From an uncultured Collinsella sp. (lineage in GTDB: Bacteria > Actinomycetota > Coriobacteriia > Coriobacteriales > Coriobacteriaceae), in the NCBI GenBank assembly GCA_902492545.1, contig CABULX010000039.1, positions 1 through 17,836 on the forward strand: a stretch of 17,836 bases of DNA. The letters run 5' to 3'. The notes under the pieces are model-generated. The model was not told the origin of the DNA and did no database searches. It saw only the letters and a list, made by a program, of their open reading frames with translations. Below, in pieces: positions 13,071-17,836 of this stretch (its first letter is position 1; each line of letters opens with the position of its first letter). Position numbers and translations under genes: made by a program.

Positions 13071-14111
13071 ATGTCTGAGCTCAACCCCGTCCGCATTGCC
13101 GTTATCGGTGCCGGCGCCATGGGTCGCAACCACATCCGCTTTGTCACCGAGGAGCCCGAGGCCGAGCTCGTCGCCATCGCCGACGCCTTTGAGGGCGCCC
13201 GCGCCACGGCCGAGGCCGCCGGCGTGCCTTTTTACACCGATCCCGCCCAGATGATGGACGAGGTCAAGCCCGAGGCCGTCATTATCGCCACCCCCAACGA
13301 CCTGCACCTGGGCGTTGCTCGCGAGGCTGTGAAGCGCAACATCGTGCCGCTGGTCGAAAAGCCGATCTCCAACGATCTTGAGGATGCCCAGGCCTTCGCC
13401 GCCGAGGCCGAGACCGCCGGCGTGCCCGTGCTCGTGGGCCAGCACCGTCGCCACAACCCCTTCGTCAACAAAGCCAAGGAGATCATCGAGTCCGGCGAGC
13501 TGGGCAAGCTCACCGTATCGAGCTTCCACTACATGATCTATAAGAATGACGAGTACTTCGACGTCGAGTGGCGCCGCAAGAAGGGTGCCGGCCCGATCCT
13601 GGTCAACCTGGTGCACGATGTCGACCTGCTCCGCTATCTGTTGGGCGAGCCCGTTGCCGTCCAGGGCATGCAGTCCAGCGCCGCCCGCGGTTTTGAGACC
13701 GAGGACTCCGCCGTGGTCAACGTCCGTTTTGCCGATGGCGCGCTTGCGAGCATGACCATCTCCGACGCCACCGCCAGCCCCTGGAACTGGGAGGCCACCG
13801 CTCGCGAGGATCCGCAGTACCGCCCCTTCGACGCCGACGCCTACTTTATCGGCGGAACCTTGGGTGCCCTTTCGCTGCCCCGCCTGCATCAGTTCTCCTA
13901 CGACGGCGCCTCCAACTGGCACAAGCCGCTGCAGATGGAGATTCCGGCCGTCGACCCGGCGCTGCCGCACAAGATGCAGCTCAAGCACTTTGTGAAGGTC
14001 GTCCGCCGCGAAGTTGAGCCCGTCGTAACCCCCGCCGATAACGTCAAGACGCTCACGCTTCTCAACGCCATCAAGGAGGCCGCCGAGACCGGCCAGCTCG
14101 TCGAGCTGTAA
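13071..14111 (+). CDS. Gfo/Idh/MocA-family oxidoreductase
   Basis: A 346-residue NAD(P)-dependent dehydrogenase. The N-terminal Rossmann fold has GAGAMG (13-18) within VRIAVIGAGAMGRNH. ATPNDLHLG follows, then the family motif EKP (96-98) with the catalytic Lys. The C-terminal domain contains NLVHDVDLLRYLLG, where the D-x-x-x-H-type pair normally contacts the substrate. Length is typical (330-370). AAGGAG precedes the ATG. As last gene of the operon, before a strong terminator, it probably performs a second oxidation, epimerisation or dehydration-type step on a sugar, inositol or sugar acid, acting with the SDR. The family covers many substrates, so no finer name is justified. Confidence 0.9.
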   Translation: MSELNPVRIAVIGAGAMGRNHIRFVTEEPEAELVAIADAFEGARATAEAAGVPFYTDPAQMMDEVKPEAVIIATPNDLHLGVAREAVKRNIVPLVEKPISNDLEDAQAFAAEAETAGVPVLVGQHRRHNPFVNKAKEIIESGELGKLTVSSFHYMIYKNDEYFDVEWRRKKGAGPILVNLVHDVDLLRYLLGEPVAVQGMQSSAARGFETEDSAVVNVRFADGALASMTISDATASPWNWEATAREDPQYRPFDADAYFIGGTLGALSLPRLHQFSYDGASNWHKPLQMEIPAVDPALPHKMQLKHFVKVVRREVEPVVTPADNVKTLTLLNAIKEAAETGQLVEL

Positions 14112-14183
14112 TGCCTTGAGAGCGGCCGCGGCAGAAACCCCATGCCGAGTCCCTCGGTCCGCCACAAATAAGCCCCTCTTCTT

Positions 14184-14219
14184 TGCCCCGCGAGCAGCCT
14201 CCTGCCCGCGGGGCATTTT
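14184..14219 (+). terminator. Intrinsic terminator of the SDR-MFS-Gfo operon
   Basis: TGCCCCGCG (14184-14192) and CGCGGGGCA (14207-14215) form a perfect 9-bp GC-rich stem with a 14-nt loop, followed by TTTT (14216-14219). It lies about 70 nt after the Gfo/Idh/MocA stop codon. Confidence 0.8.
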
Positions 14220-14240
14220 GCTACTTCGCTGACGATTTTT

Positions 14241-14270
14241 CTGAGGCGGGGGGGCCTTTTTGCGCCTCAG
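14241..14270. repeat. 8-bp inverted repeat hairpin
   Basis: CTGAGGCG (14241-14248) and CGCCTCAG (14263-14270) with a 14-nt loop. A T-run precedes it on plus and none follows on either strand, so a terminator is not supported. It lies about 25 bp before the E2 element. Confidence 0.4.
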
Positions 14271-14294
14271 CTTGGTTCGTTCGCCACGAAATGT

Positions 14295-14430
14295 GCCTAT
14301 CTACTACGTTTAACCGATCGCCCTCAACCATGCCAAGTTTCGCGGAATAAAAACCGCAGGTAGACGAGTTGCGCATTTTCGGAAAACCGGGGGATGGTCG
14401 ACCCATACGGTTCAAACGTAGTAGATAGGC
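14295..14430. repeat. Inverted-repeat element E2 (22-bp bulged arms, 76-nt shared core)
   Basis: GCCTATCTACTACGTTT (14295-14311) and its exact complement (14414-14430) extend inward through AACCG (14312-14316) and CGGTT (14408-14412), with a single bulged C at 14413. Core 14327-14402, read on minus, aligns without gaps to E1 core 3481-3556 and shares TCTACCTGCGGTTTT (minus, 14364-14350). The ACCAT / ATGGT pair at the core edges forms an inner stem. It lies about 95 nt before the tex start, so it may sit in or next to that gene's promoter. Confidence 0.8.
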
Positions 14431-14524
14431 CGTTTTCATGGCGCGGCCCCAAAACAGCCTTTTGGGACGGGTGGTATCCTTGGTAGCCCTGTGCTGCAAA
14501 CGCACCTTAAACGCAAGGAGTCCC

Positions 14525-16672
14525 ATGGATCTTATCGCCCAGCTTGCCCGCGAGCTCAACCTTAAGGCCGCCAACATCGAGGCGGCCGTCAAGCTCATCG
14601 ACGAGGGCAACACCATCCCCTTTATCTCGCGCTACCGCAAGGAAGCCACGGGCGGCATGGACGACGTCGCCCTGCGTGCGCTCGACGAGCGCCTGTCCTA
14701 CCTGCGCAATCTTGAGCAGCGTAAAGAGGACGTCATTCTGCTCATCGACGCCCAGGGCAAGCTCACGCCCGAACTCGAGCAGCAGATTCGCGAGGCCACG
14801 CAGCTCCAGCGTGTCGAGGACCTCTACAAGCCCTACCGCAAAAAGCGCATGACCCGCGCGCAGAAGGCCCGCGAGGCCGGCCTGGAGCCACTCGCCAACA
14901 TGATCATCATGCAGGCTTCGGCCAAGGGCAGCGCGCTCGACGCCGCCGCGGACTACGTCAACGAGGAGGCCGGCTTCGACACGCCCGAGAAGGCGCTCGC
15001 CGGCGCCGCCGACATCGTGGCCGAGACGGTGGCCGAAGATCCCGAGAACGTCGCCGACCTGCGCGCCTTTACGCAAAACACCGCCGACATCGTCGTCGAG
15101 GCCACCGACCCCGCCGAGAAGACCCCCTACGAGCCCTACTACAACTTTGACGAGCCGTTGCGCCGTATACCCAACCACCGCGTGCTGGCTATCGACCGCG
15201 GTGAGCGTGAGGGCAAGCTCCGCGTGCGCGTGAACGTCGACGGCGCTGCCGCTACGGCACGCCTCGGCAGCCGCTGGCCCCGTCGCCAGGGCGTGTTTGC
15301 TCCCGTCTTTAATGCCGCCATCGCTGACGGTTACAAGCGCCTCATGGCCCCCTCGCTGGAGCGCGAGGCCCGCGCCAAACTCACCGTTCGCGCCCAGACC
15401 GAGGCCATCAACGTCTTTGCCAAGAATCTCGAAGGCCTGCTCTCGGCGCGCCCCGTGCGCGGCGCCCGCGTACTCGCGCTCGATCCGGGCTACCGCACCG
15501 GCTGCAAGGTCGCCGTCATGGACGAGACCGGCAAGCTGCTCGACCACGGCGTGGTCTACCCCACCAAGCCGCGCCACGACGTCGCCGGCACCAAGCGCGA
15601 GCTCGCCCGCCTCGTCAAGAAGGACAGCGTCAACACCATCGTCATCGGCAACGGCACCGCCAGCCGCGAGACCGAGGAAGTCGTCTCGGAGTTTATTGCC
15701 GAGCAGGCGCCCAGCCTTCGCTACACCATCGTCAACGAGGCGGGCGCGTCGGTGTACTCCGCCTCCGAGCTCGCGAGCCAGGAGTATCCCGATCTGGATG
15801 TCACCGTGCGCGGCGCCATGAGCCTGGGCCGCCGTCTGCAAGACCCGCTGGCAGAGCTCGTCAAGATTCCGCCCCAGTCCATCGGCGTTGGCCAGTACCA
15901 GCACGACCTTGACCAGGCCGAGCTTTCGCGCACCCTGGGCCACGTGGTGGAAGACGTCGTCAACCGTGTGGGCGTCGACGTCAACACCGCGAGCGCAAGC
16001 CTGCTGGGCTACGTGTCGGGCATTACGCCGAGCGTAGCCAAAAACATCGTGGCCTACCGCGAGGAAAACGGCGCCTTTACCGATCGCCGCCAGCTCAAGA
16101 AGGTCCCCAAGCTGGGACCCAAGGCGTACCTCAACGCCGCAGGTTTCCTGCGCATCAGCGGCGGCAAGAACCCGCTCGACGCGACAAGCGTCCACCCCGA
16201 AAGCTACGAGGTGGCCACGGCCGTCCTGGAGCGCGCCGGCGTTGCGGCAAGCGAGCTCAGCCGCGGCGGCGTGCCCGATATCGAGCGTCGCCTGGGCAGC
16301 ATCTCGGCGCTGGCAAGCGACCTGGACTGCGGCACCCTAACGCTCATCGACATCGTCAACGAGCTCAAGAAGCCCGGCCGCGACCCGCGCGACGACGCGC
16401 CCGAGGTGGTCTTTAGCCGCTCGGCGCTTTCCATCGACGACCTGGAGCCCGGCATGGAGCTCAAGGGCACGGTGCGCAACGTCGTCGACTTTGGCGCCTT
16501 CGTCGACGTGGGCGTGCACCAGGACGGCCTCGTGCACATCTCCAAACTGGCCAACCGCTTTGTCAAGCACCCCAGCGACGTGGTGCGCGTCGGTGACACG
16601 GTCAAGGTGTGGGTCGAAAAGGTCGATCGCGACCGCAAGAAAATCTCCCTCACCATGGTGCAGGGGAAGTAA
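14525..16672 (+). CDS. tex: Tex-type RNA-binding protein (Tex N-terminal, YqgF, HhH, S1)
   Basis: A 715-residue protein. The start at ATG 14525 follows AAGGAG and gives the family's usual MDLIAQLARELNL; an in-frame ATG at 14438 would add 29 unlike residues from the repeat region. Domains in order: Tex N-terminal helices with EGNTIPFISRYRKEATGGMD (about 28-47), a YqgF/RNase H-like fold starting ALDPGYRTGCKVAVMD (Asp320), a helix-hairpin-helix region with VDVNTASASLLGYVSGI (484-500) and KVPKLGPKAYLNAAGFL, and a C-terminal S1 RNA-binding domain (about 643-713: GTVRNVVDFGAFVDVGVHQD). Length is normal (about 715-780). Tex is a conserved cytosolic nucleic-acid-binding factor affecting transcription and RNA quality control. 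It is monocistronic. Confidence 0.95.
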   Translation: MDLIAQLARELNLKAANIEAAVKLIDEGNTIPFISRYRKEATGGMDDVALRALDERLSYLRNLEQRKEDVILLIDAQGKLTPELEQQIREATQLQRVEDLYKPYRKKRMTRAQKAREAGLEPLANMIIMQASAKGSALDAAADYVNEEAGFDTPEKALAGAADIVAETVAEDPENVADLRAFTQNTADIVVEATDPAEKTPYEPYYNFDEPLRRIPNHRVLAIDRGEREGKLRVRVNVDGAAATARLGSRWPRRQGVFAPVFNAAIADGYKRLMAPSLEREARAKLTVRAQTEAINVFAKNLEGLLSARPVRGARVLALDPGYRTGCKVAVMDETGKLLDHGVVYPTKPRHDVAGTKRELARLVKKDSVNTIVIGNGTASRETEEVVSEFIAEQAPSLRYTIVNEAGASVYSASELASQEYPDLDVTVRGAMSLGRRLQDPLAELVKIPPQSIGVGQYQHDLDQAELSRTLGHVVEDVVNRVGVDVNTASASLLGYVSGITPSVAKNIVAYREENGAFTDRRQLKKVPKLGPKAYLNAAGFLRISGGKNPLDATSVHPESYEVATAVLERAGVAASELSRGGVPDIERRLGSISALASDLDCGTLTLIDIVNELKKPGRDPRDDAPEVVFSRSALSIDDLEPGMELKGTVRNVVDFGAFVDVGVHQDGLVHISKLANRFVKHPSDVVRVGDTVKVWVEKVDRDRKKISLTMVQGK

Positions 16673-16681
16673 ACCGCCAAA

Positions 16682-16727
16682 GCAAGGGTCCCCCCTCTCG
16701 CGATGTGCAAAATCGCGAGTATTCTGC
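16682..16727 (-). repeat. 46-nt imperfect inverted repeat, left copy
   Basis: Read on minus, GCAGAATACTCGCGATTTTG and what follows matches the plus strand at 16853-16898 over the same 46-nt length (GC.GAATACTC, ATTTTGCAC, GGGGG, ACC and TTGC are shared). It also contains its own perfect hairpin CTCGCGAT / ATCGCGAG (16697-16704 / 16712-16719). It lies 9 nt after the tex stop codon. Confidence 0.65.
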
Positions 16728-16772
16728 AAATTCCGCCGTTCCTGATGCCCCTCAGAGACGAAAAAGCAAAAA

Positions 16773-16817
16773 AACAGCCCCCGTTTTAGCATCATCAGAG
16801 CCAAAACGGGGGCTGTT
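16773..16817 (-). terminator. Intrinsic terminator reading on minus
   Basis: AACAGCCCCCGTTTT (16773-16787) and its exact complement (16803-16817) make a 15-bp stem with a 15-nt loop. On the minus strand the stem is followed by a run of seven Ts including the stem end, then GCTTTTT. It would end transcription coming from the transaldolase gene about 240 nt away. The plus side lacks a T-run, but the stem may still slow tex read-through. Confidence 0.8.
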
Positions 16818-16852
16818 CCGTGCTTCACCCAACTGGTAAAAGCCTTTACCTT

Positions 16853-16898
16853 GCTGAATACTCTCAATTTTGCACGGCGCAGGCGGGGGTACCTTTGC
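16853..16898 (+). repeat. 46-nt imperfect inverted repeat, right copy
   Basis: Partner of 16682-16727, in opposite orientation and of equal length. Together they bracket the terminator at 16773-16817, so the unit 16682-16898 is a 217-bp element with inverted ends. No ORF of note lies within. Confidence 0.65.
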
Positions 16899-16901
16899 CC
16901 A

Positions 16902-16925
16902 CGGCAGGATATGGAAACCAAGCGC
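16902..16925 (-). pseudogene. Probable remnant of a duplicated transaldolase 3' end
   Basis: On minus this stretch encodes ALGFHILP followed by Trp. That matches the last eight residues of the neighbouring intact transaldolase (ALGFHILP, then stop). The DNA differs at about five positions including a synonymous codon (ATC for ATT), and the stop codon is changed. No homology to the rest of the gene is visible upstream. It may be the scar of a tandem copy deleted by recombination or displaced by the long hairpin at 16953-17023. The match is short, so chance or a repeat-borne end cannot be excluded. Confidence 0.45.
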
Positions 16926-16952
16926 CAACTTGCTGGCAAGCTCGTGTCGGCA

Positions 16953-17023
16953 GCCCCGGCCTTTCCTTTGCCTGGCGCGACCCTCGCGAAGCGCGTGAGC
17001 GATAGGGAAAGGAAAGGCCGGGG
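16953..17023. repeat. 21-bp-arm hairpin downstream of the transaldolase gene
   Basis: Arms 16953-16973 (GCCCCGGCCTTTCCTTTG...) and 17003-17023 are complementary with one mismatch. The 29-nt loop is rich in CGCG words and can form a small inner stem. It starts about 32 nt beyond the transaldolase stop codon. Without a T-run it is not an obvious terminator; a 3' stability stem or an insertion is possible. Confidence 0.65.
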
Positions 17024-17054
17024 CGAGCAGCCCGCGGCGTAGCCAGTGTTCGCG

Positions 17055-17759
17055 TTACGGCAGAATATGGAAGCCCAAAGCGGCGATATCCTTGGCAAAG
17101 CCGCGCACGGTGTCGAGCGAGACCTCGTACGGGTCACGGCCGATGTTCTTACGCTTGGCCAGGATGCTGTTGGGCACCGTGATGATCTGGCAACCGCAGG
17201 CCTCGGCCTGGTAAATATTGATGAGCTCGCGCGTGGACGCCCACAGGACCTCACAGTTGGGCTTGGCGGCGGCCTTCTTGACCGACTCCGTCACAAACGG
17301 AATGGGGTCGACGCCGGTATCGGCGATACGGCCGGCAAAGAGCGAGATGATGGACGGCGTCTCGGCGTCAACGGCCTCGACCATCTCGTCGACCTGCTCG
17401 GGCGTAAAGATAGTGGTGACGTTGACCTTGATGCCATCGGCCGAAAGCTTGCGGACCAGCTCGGCGGTGGACTCGCCCTTGGTGGTCACGCACGGAATCT
17501 TGACGTAGACGTTCTCGGCCCAGGTAGCGATCTCGCGCGCCTCGACCTCCATGGTCTCGACGTCGTCGGCAAAGACCTCAAACGAGACGGACACATCGGT
17601 GATGTGGGCCAGGACCTCCTTGGCAAACGCGCGGTAATCCGTCACGCCGCCCTTCTTCATAAGGGACGGGTTGGTCGTGAAACCCTGAACGTTGCCGTTC
17701 TCGTACATGTCGAGCATGCCCTCGAGGTTTGCACCGTCAGCGAACACCTTGATTGCCAT
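17055..17759 (-). CDS. Transaldolase / fructose-6-phosphate aldolase (TAL/FSA family)
   Basis: A 234-residue class I aldolase. The start at 17759 (MAIKVFADGANLEGM) follows AAAGGA; an in-frame ATG 24 nt earlier has no such site. FADGANLEG opens the first strand, GFTTNPSLM (26-34) is the family motif, and Lys87 in NVYVKIPC is the Schiff-base lysine. NVTTIFTPEQ and WASTRELINIYQ follow as expected. Length fits the small FSA/TalC-type subfamily (about 215-235) rather than the 320-residue TalB type. It acts in the cytosol, either moving a dihydroxyacetone unit between sugar phosphates (pentose phosphate pathway) or splitting fructose 6-phosphate; sequence alone does not decide. It ends 32 nt from a long hairpin, with a minus-strand terminator further down. 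Confidence 0.9.
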   Translation of the reverse strand: MAIKVFADGANLEGMLDMYENGNVQGFTTNPSLMKKGGVTDYRAFAKEVLAHITDVSVSFEVFADDVETMEVEAREIATWAENVYVKIPCVTTKGESTAELVRKLSADGIKVNVTTIFTPEQVDEMVEAVDAETPSIISLFAGRIADTGVDPIPFVTESVKKAAAKPNCEVLWASTRELINIYQAEACGCQIITVPNSILAKRKNIGRDPYEVSLDTVRGFAKDIAALGFHILP

Positions 17760-17795
17760 CTGCCTGATTCCTTTCGTTAGCATACGGCCAATAAA

Positions 17796-17824
17796 CTGCT
17801 AAACACTTTACCTACGTTTATCAA
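17796..17824 (-). promoter_or_regulatory. Weak candidate promoter of the transaldolase gene
   Basis: On minus, TTGATA (17824-17819, 5 of 6 to the -35 consensus) is followed after 17 bp by TAGCAG (17801-17796), a poor -10 (3 of 6). The start point would be about 30 nt before the gene. The placement is reasonable but the -10 is doubtful. Confidence 0.25.
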
Positions 17825-17836
17825 GGCGTGAGCTGC

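Noticed and set aside
10632..14216. Open reading frame of 1194 codons on minus
   Set aside because: It is antisense to three clearly real genes with intact family motifs. It is Gly/His/Asp/Val-rich low-complexity sequence, as expected when the GC-rich codon pattern of the plus strand is read backwards.
14241..14270. Second terminator after the Gfo/Idh/MocA gene
   Set aside because: The stem is preceded, not followed, by the T-run, so it cannot work as an intrinsic terminator on plus; minus would carry an A-run.
14221..14616. Minus-strand open frame covering element E2 and the start of tex
   Set aside because: Most of it is the inverted-repeat element and antisense tex; no ribosome site or family match. 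A short peptide from the ATG near 14440 cannot be fully excluded.
14507..16195. Long minus-strand open frame of 562 codons
   Set aside because: Antisense shadow of tex; composition-driven with no domain.
17046..17780. Plus-strand open frame opposite the transaldolase gene
   Set aside because: Antisense shadow; the minus-strand protein matches the TAL/FSA family throughout.

Overview
The window looks like chromosome of a high-GC Gram-positive gut bacterium of the class Coriobacteriia, most likely Collinsella. This is inferred from the GC-rich third codon positions, AAGGAG-type ribosome sites, the gene set, and small palindromes built on AATGTGACAAAGGGAC, which I associate with this group. No database was searched. 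I see no rRNA, tRNA, CRISPR array, transposase or phage gene.

Layout. (1) 1-446: a low-molecular-weight protein tyrosine phosphatase whose start lies off the left edge. (2) 572-1933, minus: an accessory AAA/DUF4143 ATPase with three spaced direct repeats upstream. (3) 2116-3262, minus: a pyridoxal/pyridoxamine kinase and a small Cys-rich TIGR04076-type protein, overlapping by 8 bp. (4) 3445-3712: a nest of inverted-repeat elements. (5) 3737-8043, plus: a promoter with an overlapping inverted-repeat operator, a MarR regulator and the two subunits of a heterodimeric ABC exporter, each junction an 8-bp overlap. (6) 8055-8386: a long nested hairpin, a strong terminator and a strictly periodic array of six alternately inverted 16-mers. 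(7) 8577-9668: a membrane-anchored diguanylate cyclase, convergent with a LysR regulator (9685-10563, minus). (8) 10797-14111, plus: an operon of short-chain dehydrogenase, OFA-type MFS transporter and Gfo/Idh/MocA oxidoreductase, divergent from the LysR gene and closed by a terminator. (9) 14241-14430: a second structured-repeat region. (10) 14525-16672: the RNA-binding protein Tex. (11) 16682-17023: inverted repeats, a minus-strand terminator, an apparent remnant of a transaldolase 3' end and a long hairpin. (12) 17055-17759, minus: a transaldolase/fructose-6-phosphate aldolase.

How the genes work together. The MarR-ABC-ABC unit reads as a self-regulated efflux operon: the regulator probably binds the dyad over its own -10 region, and the two half-transporters form one ABC exporter with one degenerate and one canonical ATP site. 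The LysR-SDR-MFS-Gfo cluster reads as an inducible uptake-and-oxidation module for a small acidic or sugar-like substrate that the sequence does not identify. The kinase pair is vitamin B6 salvage plus a protein of unknown role.

The most unusual content is non-coding. Two elements about 11 kb apart (3445-3596 and 14295-14430) share a gap-free 76-nt core (51 of 76 identical by my hand count, including an identical 15-mer) but have unrelated, self-complementary arms. The 8215-8386 array has a 32/30/32/30/32-bp rhythm. Two 33-bp perfect palindromes each begin exactly 8 nt after a stop codon. These suggest structured, possibly mobile, RNA- or DNA-level elements in this genome.
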